Below are positions 22,536 to 33,520 of a stretch of 64,000 nt of DNA, one piece after another. Position 1 is the stretch's first letter; each line of letters opens with the position of its first letter. The translations under genes were made by a program, and so were the position numbers. Below the pieces are notes generated by a model. It was not told where the DNA came from. It saw nothing but the letters and a program-made list of their open reading frames with translations, and searched no databases. This DNA is from Aldrovandia affinis (lineage: Eukaryota; Chordata; Actinopteri; Notacanthiformes; Halosauridae). The DNA is taken from contig JAINUG010000088.1 of NCBI GenBank assembly GCA_029706075.1, positions 3,053,501 through 3,117,500 of the forward strand, read 5' to 3'.

Positions 22536-25500
22536 TATTGCCAATATGGCCTTGGGTCCAGTGAAATCCTCATCCACTGAGGAAGACTGGACTTGAGTCG
22601 GTCCGATTTCATGGGGGGGGAAATTATGTTTTAATTGTGACTTGATTATGATTAATGGTAATCATGGGGAGCATACAGTGTGTTTATTTTATGGTGCTTT
22701 TCTCGGGCCCAGTCTGAGCCCTATGCTAAATCTCCTGCTGGAGGTTTGTTCCTGAAATCCACACTGTTCCTTACAGTTGATCTATTAGAGAGTATAAATA
22801 TTGAGGTTTTCAAGGACCAATGATAAGGTCTCTTTCTGTTGACAAATACATGCTTTGTATATGCCTGTAAATGGTTTGTTTGATGTAATTTGATGAGATA
22901 TTATCTTTAACTATATATTAATGTATTTATTCAAAAACATGTTCATTCAGGAAAACATTTTCAAACATTTCATTACACTTTATTTTGCCTTTTTTCAGGA
23001 ATTGGCCAGGTCAACACAGTTATGGGCGAATAGTTTTGTAATTCACAATCAATAGACCCCATGTTGTTTACTTTTAAACACAGTGAAAGTTCAGACACCC
23101 TGGCCATATTTGGATGAATGGCTATTGAAATTATTTTTATGCTGTTTAGTGTGGGCTGGAGTCAGAATTGCCTGTAGTCTGGCCCTGCACATTAAACACT
23201 CACGTGGCAAAAAGACAGTGCAACACTGCCCCACCTGGCTGTTTGGTGTACTACAAAGGAAGACTTTCTACCCAAGGTAATCAGCTTTTCCCTCAGCTCG
23301 CACAATTTCTCCAAACACAACTGAACATTGAAAAATTGAGTTGTGATATAAATGGAATACCAGAACACCAATGCAGAGCTTGTGTTTCTTTCTCCCTCAA
23401 TTTCTGTTTAGTGTGAGATTTCAAAGTATGGGTTTGAACTGACAACTATCTGTTTTACATTTTCTGAAAAACCCACTGTTTGTGGAGTAGTTATTAAGTA
23501 GCTGGCCTTGCAAAAACATCTCCATGCCTGATTCCCATGTGGGCCTTTGTTTGAGACCTGGCGATTGTTGAATATATCAAATACAACCTGTGTGATCATG
23601 TGGGATAACAGTCTCTGTAGAAGAATAATAAATGATGCCAAAAAAGACATTTGGCACCTGGAATGGGGATCCGTCCTGCTGCAGTGACCCCCACAGAGTA
23701 GCGGCTGTGACCAGGGGCACCTGGACACTATGTTACCTTGGAGACTGATTTAGTCCAGGTGGGGAGGCCTGTGTGAAGTGGCATACAAAGCTTGGAGTGG
23801 CTGGCTGTCTACACTGCATCATGTAATAGCCTAGTTTCAATCAATGTTTGCCATAAACATTGGTCTATGAATATATTCAGTTGTTACTTTATTCATCACA
23901 AACACAAGTTAATTTTGGTGGTTGCTGAAAACTTGAAGTTAAGTACAAATGTTGATTGAATCGAGGCCAATATGCCTCAATGACCATCTCCTGGAAGAAA
24001 TAAGTTATTTTTTTTACATTAAGTAATTAGAACCTGTATTCCACAAAGTTGTTTTTCTCATGGTTGGAAGAATGGTCCCTGATTCATGATTATATTCAAT
24101 GTTGGCAGTGCTGAGGTAGGAGGATAACAACCATGCCTCATTTTTAAACACTACAGATACAATCACAATGCTGACCCCAATCACCACACGCAAATAGTAC
24201 CTCTATTATGTGTCATAGTGCTTCATCCTGTTTTATTTAACCATTAATGAATGTTCACACCATTCACATCAGCCTTAGATGACAGACAGGCAATGCCTCC
24301 TCCACCATGACCATGTAATTTAAAGAATTCCGATTTTGAGTGTTAAATTTGAAGGTTCAAATGTGTTGTGTGAAGAAGTGTTTTTAATTGTCATTCCTGC
24401 TCTGCCGGCAATTAGCCTCACACAGAAACATCTTACAATAAAGTATGTTTCAATCAACGTGCTACTACTTCAAAAGCTGCCAAAGGAGACACACATATAA
24501 AACCACAGAAGTGTTTCTGAATGAACAAACCCAAACATAAAATCCCAGCGTGGCTTGTATCTGTGTTATTTTAACTATGAGAGCAGTGAAAAGCAACAGT
24601 CTCTGGTGCTAATGTACCGAGGGGGTAAAAAAAAACCCCAAAAACAATTAAATAAAAATTAACCAAAATGAAAAGTGTGCACGTTTTGTAATAAAGAAGT
24701 GTGACTGGTTCAATCTGATAAGCCTCCGGAACCTTCCCTCTAATGTCTGAAAATAAACAGTGGGGGTGTGAGAGTGAATGGGCCCTTGGTCCTGGTGAAA
24801 CCACAGACTAAGTCAGAGGGCTTGTTCTGGGCCCTGTGAAAGACTCAGGCGCCAAGGAGTTAAGCATGTCGGTTTGAGCAGCCAGGCGGCAGCGACCCAA
24901 AAACGCAACAGCGGAAAGGACCGCCGATCACTTTTAACAACAATATTATTCTGTCTGCCACTGCTGCAGAGGGCTATGGGTGGAGGGTTAGGGTAAGGGT
25001 GGGGCAACAGTTCGTTTTTGTGTAGTTCCCGTCACCACAGGTTACAGGGAGAGGGATTAACAGAAAAATTCATAAATTAGGATTATATTGGTTTTATGAA
25101 GATGTGATAACCACCACTTGCCATGAGGGTAGGCTGAGCCCTATGGCCTAGAGAGCCCAGTTTTAGTATGGGCTATGTCATTAGCCAGCTATGACCGAGA
25201 GTTCACAGTGGCGGGACACAATTGGTTCTTTCCCGCCTCAATGAATTGGGCTTCAAATTTAAATACCTCTGGATAGGATGATAATGGATTGCATTTATAT
25301 AGCGCCTTTCATGATCTCACAGTGTAGTAATAATGTGGTTAATGCATATTCAGCCAATTAAACAGGGGCATGATTAGGTAGTCAGATTGAAACAGTCTGG
25401 TTAGGAATTTAGCAAGGACAGCTGGGGAAGCCCCTGCTATTCTACATGCCATAGGATCGTTAATGGCCACAATGAGTCAGGAACATCCCCCTAGCTATCC

Positions 25501-26460
25501 GGCAGGTGCCTACAGGTACAGCTGCTGTCAGCGAGATATGCCCCTTTCCTCTGGTTGGCGCCTGCATTCCTGTATCGCTCTGTTTGGCTCTTGGTGTGAA
25601 AAACAGTCACAGGCTCAGATTGCAGTGCTCCATGCGTGGGTGTAGGTGATGTGGAAAGTGACGTAAAAGAGTAGTACAATTGGGCATTCCAAAAATGGGC
25701 AATTTCCCCAAAACATAAAATAGATGTTGCAATCACTTCGACTGTTGACAGCCTCAAATCTGGCTCTTGTTGTCCTCCACAGCTCCACACTTGTTTTGGT
25801 GGTAGGGCTCTGATGATATTTGTTGCAGTTTCTGAAGTCACTAAATCCAATTTTGTTCTCTCTATGTGTATCTGTCTATATTTCTTTCTATCTCTGACCA
25901 ATGGCATTACTACAGGAAAGTCACAATCTATCCATCTCTTTTGTAAAAATAAATGCATACAAAACTACAATGCACAAATACAAAATGTTTTAACAGGAAG
26001 CTCCCGCTGAGTGTGAACTTGCATGCAGATATATACTCACATACTGTAGCTTCACAATAATACTGACTTGCTGGTTGTTGTTGACACTGAAATTATGAAA
26101 CTTCGTGTTGCCCCTGGCAAGCTTGGACGGTATCCGTGTTACGCCCAGCTATACAGTTTGAAGCTATTGGGTATGAGCCAGCTTCTTCGTTCAGAACAGT
26201 CTACACAAAAATGACAACTCAGGTGCCTTTTAGCAAAGTAGTGCTCAAAATTGTGATCGCTGAGATATGATTCCCTGCAGGGGTGGACTGCGATAGGTTT
26301 TAACACAACCTGTCCACTTTTGACACATTGTGAGCCACTTGGCCAACATAGTCTGCAGCCGTTATGGGATTCTACATGGCCACTATAGGTAACAAACCGG
26401 TTCAACAACAAGTTATCTGGCAGTAGCCACGTTATCAGTTAGCTAGATAGTTACGCTACA
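22536..26460. other. Long unique stretch with one short dispersed repeat
   Basis: About 3.9 kb with no gene I can defend. At 25281-25320, ATGGATTGCATTTATATAGC followed by GCCTTTCATGATCTCA matches the start of the repeat at 34258-34381. The minus frames at 25491-25958 (155 codons) and 26139-26411 (90 codons, Cys- and His-containing) lack any domain I can name and any splice context. Confidence 0.4.
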
Positions 26461-26855
26461 TATAAGAACATAAGAACATAAGAATACATAATGATGAGAA
26501 CGGGCCGTTCGGCCCATCTAGGCTCATCATGTCCTAATCTAAAAAGTATCTAGTACTACATCTAGCCTGGACTTGAATAGCCCAAGCGTTTCTGCCTCTA
26601 CTACCTGACCTGGTAAGCTGTTCCAGGCATTGACAACTCTCTGTGTAAAGAAAAACTTCCTAATATCTGTGCGGAATTTGCCTTTAACTAATATAGACTG
26701 ATGTTGATAAATCTCTCCCCATTTCCTACCACTCTGGCTGCACTGCTTCTTCTGCTTATGTGTCTCATAGTCAGTATTCAGGTAAGCTATGCTATCCTCC
26801 TCTCCAATGCTCAGCACTCTGTCAGCACAGCCCACCAGCCCACAGATCGATTAGC
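26461..26855 (-). mobile_element. 3' end of a CR1-type LINE retrotransposon
   Basis: The minus strand carries a 98-codon frame (26539-26835) ending with [20 protein letters not shown] and then LFKSRLD. This is the conserved C-terminal tail of CR1-group LINE ORF2 reverse transcriptase. A short 3' UTR with GATGGGCCGAACGGCCCG follows. The element ends in an imperfect 8-bp tail repeat (TTCTTATG units, 26462-26490), the CR1 style of tail rather than poly-A. The 5' side is truncated near 26855, as is usual for LINE insertions. No catalytic domain remains. Confidence 0.72.
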
Positions 26856-28389
26856 CTACCAGAAATTCTCCTAGTGTGTCACATGGCCAGTTTGTTACTG
26901 ATTCCTTGCATGTATCACAAAACATTCTGACATGTTAGAGGCAGAAAACAAAAAGCTTGACATATTCTGGGCACCAGATCTACTCACAATTCAATTCTAT
27001 GTGGCATTGTTTAAAGGTTTTATCTTTCAAATAGCTGCAGTGCACAAGCAGTTTGATCACTGTTGCTCTACAATACTTTATCTTATGATTTCCTTCCTAG
27101 ATCTGGGTTCTGGTTTGTGGGTCTGGTGTGACCTCACAACTCGCTGTTATTGAATTACATTTGATTATTCTGATGTTATTTAACTTTCGGTGACATCAGC
27201 GATTTTAAAGGGTCTAAAAATAGAGCGCTGGGAGCCAGCGGTCAGAACTCAGTGATGTCACACCTGTGTGTCAGACATGGGCGTGACTATGGGTGTCTGT
27301 AACTCTTGTGAAGTGAATCGGGCATCAGAAAGGAACATCCGGTACAGGATGTTGCCTGTGATCACAAAGATGTAGAGACAGCGGAGATCAGGCTCAGATC
27401 TCTAAACATGTGTATACGTGAATGAACGTGGCAATGACATATTTATGTAAACCTGAAAGTATGCACATAAATAGCTGTGGTGGTTATAGATTAAACCCTG
27501 GGAAGTATGCAGGTTTACTTATCTGTCTCATTAATAGTCCTGCTGTTTATCATGGTTCAGAGCATATGTATGGAACTGTAAGCACTGTAAATCAAATTGA
27601 CGATGTTCATATGATATTACAACAATGAAATTAAGTTCACTTTTGTCTCTTTTCTCTGAAAATCTGAAGTACCCAGAAGTACACCCCTGTCTATTGCCAT
27701 TCAATGGGGATATTTATTCTGAAATTTGAGCATAATTCTTTAATGATGCCCACTAATCTTTGATGTTTTAGATTTAACAGGAACTTCATTTTGTGAATTT
27801 AAGCATTTGGAAATATTTGCGTCATTGCAGGTGTTATTTACATTTTACTTCAATCTTTGTTTGGGGATTGTTTCTTCTGGCTAAACTCTCATCGTAGATA
27901 TGAGTGCTTGTTTACTTTTTTCCTTTAAATGTAAGTGGAAAATATTTTATGTGAGTGTTTTTTTTTTTGTTTGTTAGGGTGCTTACGGATTATGCCATAA
28001 GGAATGTGCATGCTGAACGACGAACAACGCCCTGCAGTATCTGAGGGATGGAAAGATTAACGTCATCGTCTTGTCTGAGGCTGTTTATTGCCTGCTCATT
28101 GGCCTGTACTCGAGTCTTGCGGGAGGGGAATTTGGAACTGGAGAAGTGAACCTTGTACAGGTAGAAACAAAGGTGGGGTTGGAGAGGTGGGGGGGCAGCT
28201 GTAAAGGAAAAACCACATTAACGAAACAGAATGTGTTTAATCATCCAGACACATCAAATTTCACCATGAGATGGATAATTAAAACCGTGGCAGTAATCCT
28301 CACAGCCTCGGGCCTATGTGTTTAGATGACCTGCTTTGCTGTGTTACCGGGTTGTTCCTATCCTTATTTAGCCATCTTTTGGTGTGTGA
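26856..28389. other. Unique stretch
   Basis: Nothing recognised. A T run with a TTGTTAG acceptor-like end lies at about 27959-27977, but all frames after it close quickly and no donor follows. Confidence 0.4.
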
Positions 28390-28448
28390 AGTTGCAGTTG
28401 CAAGTTGCAGTTGCAAGTTACAGTTGCAAGTTGCAGTTGCAAGTTGCA
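28390..28448. repeat. 13-bp minisatellite, about 4.5 copies
   Basis: The unit AGTTGCAGTTGCA repeats at 28390, 28403, 28416, 28429 and a partial copy at 28442. The only change is TTGC to TTAC in the third copy. The unit is itself a near doubling of AGTTGC. Confidence 0.95.
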
Positions 28449-29138
28449 TGTGCCTGTAGCACTAACAGCAAGCACCAGAGTGTGAGGATGTTAATTTTAT
28501 ATTTGTGATTTCTGTCATCTATCTTGATATTGCTGAGAAACATTAAGAGGTTGTATCCAATAACCTGATCGAATGACCTGTGTTTTGTGGTTGTGTCACA
28601 ATCTATCACAGGAGTGAGTTAGTGGTGATCATAAAGATGATTCTCGCTGTCCAGTCTGTCCATCTAACAACGGGACAGACAGACATAGGCCTGGGTCCAA
28701 CAACATTTGTCCCTAACTTTGACTTGCAAAATGTTTTTTCTTTACTAACAGTTTGGTGCCATCAGCAATAACCAAACATAATTTTTAAAAATAGATTTGT
28801 TGGGCAAAGTAACTTATTAGGCAAGGTTAAGGACAACATTTTGTTTGAATACAGGCCATGGTCCCACAGACAGATATGTAGCTTCTTTCTGTGTCCATCT
28901 GCCCCCGAACACCTTTCCCCAAGCCTCAGAGGTCCAGCCAAGGCAAACTCTGAGTCAGGACTGCTCCTCGACTGATCCAAATCAGCTCCTATCAAATGCG
29001 ACAACGAGGTTCCGCAAGTGCTGGCCTGACAACTTGCTTCCATGGCAACCTGTCAGCCATGCCCTGGTGTGATAGGTAAACCACAAGAAAGGTGTTTATA
29101 ACATCTGCCATGTTTGCCACGGAGCCTATTTACTGTGT
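28449..29138. other. Unique stretch
   Basis: No recognised repeats or RNA genes. Overlapping frames at 28762-29072 on both strands have no recognisable domain. Confidence 0.4.
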
Positions 29139-29760
29139 TGGTGTGAAACCCCACAATGCAGTAGTGCCAGTGGGCCATTTGGTCCATAAGTGGACAAGCA
29201 GGGCTGTATGTGCTTATGGATTTCATGCCAACTTCTGCTCTTAATTACTGAATTAGGTCAATCATTGTGTCTTGTTTCTTGATAAGCTCATGAATGACAG
29301 CTGAAGACTATTCTTGTGTCCCTGCATTTAACGTTTTACTGTGGACTAATATACAAGTGACCTGGCATTGGTGTATACAGCTAATTAGCTAATTAACAGG
29401 GTAGCTTGGGGAAATAAAAAACTGCAGACACACTGGCCCTCCAGGAACAGTTTCCCACCCCTGCAATAGTCGGAATGTTATTTTTTCATGTTTCTTATTG
29501 GACCTGGAAGGCAACCTGATTAATTTTATTTTTTGATGAGTCTAAGGTATTAAGGTAAAGAGCTACACTGGTCTGTCGATGTGAAACTCCCCAAGCTTGT
29601 TGTGCCAGTGGGCTGATTGGCCTCATACATTAGTCTGAATGTTATTATTTCATGTTGCTTATTGGCTTGGGAAAGCCACCTGATTATTATTATTATTATT
29701 GTTTAAATAAACCAAAGCTAGTAAGCTAAAGAGCTGCATTCTAGTCACGTGAGGTAACAT
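29139..29760. repeat. 164-bp tandem duplication interrupted by a dispersed repeat
   Basis: GAATGTTATT followed by TTTCATGTTxCTTATTGG starts at 29473 and again at 29637, a 164-bp period. The companion motif GTGAAACTCCCCAAGCTTG...GTGCCAGTGGGC at 29581 recurs as GTGAAACCCCACAATGCAG...GTGCCAGTGGGCC near 29142. In that left copy the array is split between about 29188 and 29466 by an unrelated segment containing CCAACTTCTGCTCTTAATTA and ending TGGCCCTCCAGGAACAG, which resembles a fish dispersed repeat. A third, partial copy decays after about 29730. Confidence 0.7.
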
Positions 29761-29921
29761 ATCTACACAGCGTATGTAATACTGTGCCATGGCCTCGTTT
29801 TGTGTTGCTGAGCATTGCCCATTGCGATGTGAACTTCTGTTCTAGCCAAGATGGAGAAACGTACACTTGTGAGTTAAATGTGAAAACGGTTTTCTTCTTA
29901 TAAATTTTTTAGTAACTTTTT

Positions 29922-29985
29922 GTTAGTCACTCTGGATAAGAGCGTCTGCTTAATGCCTAAAATGTAAATGTAAAAATGTAAAATA
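29922..29985 (+). mobile_element. SINE/LINE 3' tail fragment (family B/C tail)
   Basis: AGTCACTCTGGATAAGAGCG, then TCTGCTTAATGCC and a TAAATGTAAAAATG tail, match the 3' end of the complete SINEs at 30833-31068 and 32141-32380. No tRNA-like head is recognisable to its left. Confidence 0.75.
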
Positions 29986-30363
29986 TAACATTTAAACTCC
30001 CCCATAGCACAATTTTTGGGAAGGGAAATGTGGTCTCTGATTGAAAGGACATTTAAGGAGAGTTAATATAAAGACATTTGATTGCATACTTCAGTGGATT
30101 CCCTGGGTATTAGGCTGTTTCTTGGAGAATAAACACTGGAACAATGGAGCCTGTAACCCTTGACTAATATGATCAAATTTGACATCTCAATTATATTTGC
30201 ACATACACACATATTTGCATATGTTTTTTCTTTTTAAGGTAAGGTGATATTTGATTGATCATGTTTTAAAATGCTTCTGAATGCTAATTGGAATGGAATT
30301 AAACACTTGAGTTACAGTGAGCCATTTGATTTGCTTAGTACATGCTCTCTTCCATAATAGATC

Positions 30364-30421
30364 ACAGTTTACTTTACATGCAGCTGGGTATTTAGTGAAG
30401 TAATTTAGGTTTAGCACCTGG
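30364..30421 (-). mobile_element. Decayed central SINE fragment (family B)
   Basis: CAGCTGGGTATTTAGTGAAG and TAATTTAGGTTTAGCACC parallel CAGCTGGATATTTACTGAAG and CAATTCAGGTTAAGTACC inside the full SINE at 30833-31068. No head or tail is left. Confidence 0.65.
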
Positions 30422-30426
30422 GAAAG

Positions 30427-30768
30427 ATGGTAAGAAAGTGCTTGGATATGCTGTTCTTGCAGCTCTGCCGAGGTGGATGGAAAAATTACCTGGAAAGAAG
30501 AATTTCAGCCACACTCTTGGGAGAAGAATTGAAGTTCATTTTACTCCAAATTCCTGTTGGTCACTTGTGGTTATTTAGGGATTTAGGGTACCCTCATCCT
30601 CATGTTGTGGAAGTGTGGTCCAGGGGAAATACACCCAGGTACAAGGCAGACACCCACTTTGGGAAAAACTGGGCAAACCTTCAACAGAGTCATAGTCTGA
30701 TGACATCAAAAACAGAAACCCAGAGATACACCTGGGAGGGGGAAGTGATGTCACAAGTCCCCTCTTAG
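30427..30768 (+). other. Unassigned 113-codon open frame
   Basis: An ATG frame open for 113 codons beginning MVRKCLDMLFLQLCRGGWKN. It starts just after a SINE fragment and ends just before a CA/SINE segment. I recognise no domain. A minus-strand frame of 86 codons overlaps it, so low stop density may be the whole explanation. Confidence 0.12.
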
Positions 30769-30832
30769 TAGGATGTGAATAGGGAGGGGAGAGCGGTATG
30801 AAATGTATCAGTGACACCCACACACACTCATA

Positions 30833-31068
30833 CATTACATTACATTACATTACATTACAGGCATTTAGCAGACGCTCTTATCCAGAGCGACTTACACAGT
30901 TTACATTTCTTTACATACAATCCATTTATACAGCTGGATATTTACTGAAGCAATTCAGGTTAAGTACCTTGCTCAAGGGTACAACGGCAGTGCCCCACCT
31001 GGGATCGAACCTACAACCTTTGCGTTACAAGCCCAGTTCCTTAACCATTATGCTAACACTGCCGCCCC
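30833..31068 (-). mobile_element. Full-length tRNA-derived SINE (family B)
   Basis: Read on the minus strand it has a tRNA-like head with A box TAGCATAATGG (inside 31043-31055) and B box GGTTCGATCCC (31001-31011). A central body with ACCTTGAGCAAGG-type sequence follows. The tail is AAGTCGCTCTGGATAAGAGC, then GTCTGCTAAATGCC and (TGTAA)n. Spacing of about 45 bp between the boxes fits RNA polymerase III transcription. It is a near relative of the plus-strand copy at 32141-32380. I place the family near the V-SINE/HAmo type from memory. Confidence 0.88.
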
Positions 31069-31099
31069 TGTGAAAACATACACTCACACATGCACATAT

Positions 31100-31122
31100 G
31101 CACACACACACACACACACACA
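31100..31122. repeat. (CA)n microsatellite
   Basis: A short CA run next to the SINE head. Confidence 0.9.
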
Positions 31123-32140
31123 TAAACTGCTTGGTTTGGATACAAAACTGATATCAGGCACAAGGTTCCTGAATGATTTTTAGTCCATATTATCAATACA
31201 CTATTTACTTATCTGGGATTAATTAACCATTTGTTACCACCTGTTACCTTGTTCAAAATTTTTATTTTTTCTGTCAGATATCTTGTATTGATATAATAGT
31301 ATAGTATTACTGGACTGATTGCCACAGGTGAAGACCTGTAATTATCTTCCCACTATTGTGCCTAACCTGTTTATGCCACTCCTGCTATCTGACTGACAGC
31401 AGACACAATTAGCACACAACATTATGAGACAACGATCACCGGTAAATGCAGGTAAATGTGTCTCATAACTCCTCAGGTTCTGAGGTATCACAGGCAGTTG
31501 TCCATTCACCAAAGAAAATGCAAACCCATTCTTTCCATTCTGCAAGGCCTGAAGAAATAAGCATCCATTTATAGCATTTTAATGACAGGCGGCATCACAC
31601 AATTCTCAAGCTTTTAATAAACCACAGATGAGTACATGTTCACAGCTGAAAAAAAGAATGAACTCAGTCATAATAATGTGCTCATAGCTTCCTGCTCTTT
31701 CCTTCTCGCTGGGTTTATTTTTAGAAGTGTGTGACGGACATGGATTTTTCTCCTCTTGATTTTCATTGGTCAGTGCTGTTGATTTAGGAAAAACAGGTTC
31801 TTGGAAAAAGATAACAGCATACACATTTCCAGTTGTGAGAAGACATTTGCTGTAATGCAAGATTCTTATGTTTCATTGCAATGCAGTCTGTCAGCTATGG
31901 GGAACTTTTTTACTCAATCTTTTGATGCCACATTTGATATTTTTTCTCTGTACCCAGATATAGCCAAACTGTATTTTAATTTTGCTCTCCTTATGTGTTG
32001 TGTAGTCTGGATTGAGATAATCAGATGTCATAAACTAAGGACAGATACAGGGACATTTGTATTGACCTACAGTCACTAATAAATAATATAACCATGTTTT
32101 ATACAATTTTTATGGAAAAACTTCCCATTTCCCCTAGGAC
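31123..32140. other. Unique stretch
   Basis: No recognised feature. The frames at 31606-31860 (minus) and 31801-32079 (plus) have no known domains. Confidence 0.4.
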
Positions 32141-32380
32141 TGGGTGGCAGTCTAGTGTAATGGTTAGGGAACTGGACTTGTAACTCAGAGGTTGCTGGTT
32201 CGATTCCCAGGTGGGGGGCACTGCCGTTGTACCCTTGAGCAAGGTACTTAACCTGAATTGCTTCAGTAAAAAAATATCCAGCTGTATAAATGGACTGTAT
32301 GTAAAGAAATGTCAATTGTGTAAGTCGCTCTGGATAAGAGCGTCTGCTAAATGCCTAAAATGTAAATGTAAATGTAAATA
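32141..32380 (+). mobile_element. Full-length tRNA-derived SINE (family B)
   Basis: The head has A box TAGTGTAATGGT (32153-32164) and B box GGTTCGATTCC (32197-32207). The body includes CCCTTGAGCAAGGTACTTAA and CAGCTGTATAAATGGACTGT. The tail is AAGTCGCTCTGGATAAGAGC, then GTCTGCTAAATGCC and (ATGTAA)n. The canonical B box is intact. The minus frame at 32076-32315 is an artefact of the SINE. Confidence 0.9.
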
Positions 32381-32460
32381 TATCATATTTTACTAATGAA
32401 ATTGCTAGTTTATTAGCGGTTAAATTTTCCCTCTAAAAAAGTGAAATTCATTTGAAATAA

Positions 32461-32500
32461 TACAGTGGTACCTCAGACACACAAATGCATCAGGAATTAA
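32461..32500 (+). mobile_element. Possible Tc1/mariner-superfamily terminal fragment
   Basis: TACAGTGGTACCTCAGACAC resembles a TA plus CAGTGGTACCTCG-type terminal repeat known from mariner/Tigger-like elements. No inverted partner is visible nearby. Confidence 0.25.
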
Positions 32501-32752
32501 GGTATTTTAGAAATGTTCCTAACTTTGAATGACAACAAAATACACCACTCACTGTAATCCTTTATTGATTGGAATCGTTACCTCCACTACTGTAGCTTTA
32601 TTTTTTAAATAGGCTACTCTCAGTTTGTAGCTATAAACCTTATTATTAATAACTAATAATAAAACCAGCAGTAACCAGGATCTCATTGAGGCACTTGTTT
32701 ATCTCTTTTTGTGACCTGCTATCCTTGGCACCTTTTGCTAACTATTTTGCTA

Positions 32753-32896
32753 ACAAACAATGGCATATAAGGACAAACAAGTTTTAACGCTTGACTGGAA
32801 AATATTAATATCATTAATTTCAATTTCAAAAGGCCACCATTAATATTTCCCAGTCAAGTGTTAAAATGTGTTTGTCTTTATATGGCATTGTTTGTT
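32753..32896. repeat. Hairpin: near-perfect 58-bp inverted repeat
   Basis: The left arm (32753-32809) begins AACAAACAATGGCATATAAG. The right arm (32839-32896) is its inverse, reading AACAAACAATGCCATATAAA on the other strand. About six mismatches separate the arms and the loop is about 29 nt. The transcript would fold into a long stem. It may be a miniature fold-back element or a hairpin RNA source. No target duplication was recognised. Confidence 0.85.
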
Positions 32897-33179
32897 CATA
32901 TATGAGTCTAATGCAATAGATGTTTTAATGTCTATTGACCTAATAGCATTTTAGAGTCACATGTTTTTACCCTGCTGTGATGAGGAAGTTCCTCTCAAGC
33001 TCAAATGAGGTTTGCGGGCATGCCTCAATATGTTCTCCTAACAGAGGGCAGGAAACACTGGTAGAGGCGGCTATTGCCATCCTGTGGGAAGTATCATTTA
33101 GGGAATTGAAAACACCAGCTTTCTGTTCCTCCACTAAATTTGTTTTTATTGATTCGAACGTACATGGATGTAACCCCCC

Positions 33180-33204
33180 ACACACACACACACACGCACA
33201 CGCA

Positions 33205-33236
<32 letters not shown>
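33180..33236. repeat. (CA)n microsatellite
   Basis: A CA run with GCA and GCAGA interruptions at 33195-33207. Confidence 0.95.
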
Positions 33237-33238
<2 letters not shown>

Positions 33239-33446
33239 CTGGATGGAAACACAACATCTGTGTGATAGATGTCAAGCAATGCACAGAAAAGTTTGGCCTT
33301 GTCTCTTAATCTTAAACTTAACACATTGCTGCTATGTATCATAATGCACTTGAGATTTCCTCTGTCTCAGTCTGAATCTAGTAAGGATCTATTCAAGTGT
33401 CTCTTTTGACGTACACATAATGGCAATTTTTTTGTCACAGCTAGAT

Positions 33447-33459
33447 TGTGTGTGTATGT

Positions 33460-33510
<51 letters not shown>

Positions 33511-33520
33511 TGTGTGTGTA
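33447..33520. repeat. (GT)n microsatellite with (GA)n tail
   Basis: A GT run with two GTAT interruptions, then a short GAGAGAGA stretch and further GT. Confidence 0.95.

Noticed and set aside
21943-22596. 217-codon His/Thr-rich open frame
   Set aside because: It is sustained by the CA-rich array, where no frame meets a stop; the opposite strand is equally open.
23168-23280. Exon ending at CCCAAG|GTAATC
   Set aside because: No acceptable acceptor upstream and no conserved peptide.
25491-25958. 155-codon minus-strand frame
   Set aside because: No domain, no splice or promoter context and no family resemblance; a smaller frame is open on the other strand.
26139-26411. 90-codon minus frame with several Cys and His, zinc-finger-like at first sight
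   Set aside because: The Cys/His spacing does not fit C2H2, THAP or BED patterns that I know, and nothing around it supports a gene.
28390-28448. CRISPR-like array
   Set aside because: Direct 13-bp tandem units without spacers; it is a minisatellite in eukaryotic DNA.
30995-31068. Possible tRNA gene on the minus strand
   Set aside because: Same reason: it is the head of the SINE at 30833-31068.
32141-32215. Possible tRNA gene
   Set aside because: A and B boxes are present, but they form the head of a complete SINE with body and tail, and no cloverleaf acceptor stem closes.
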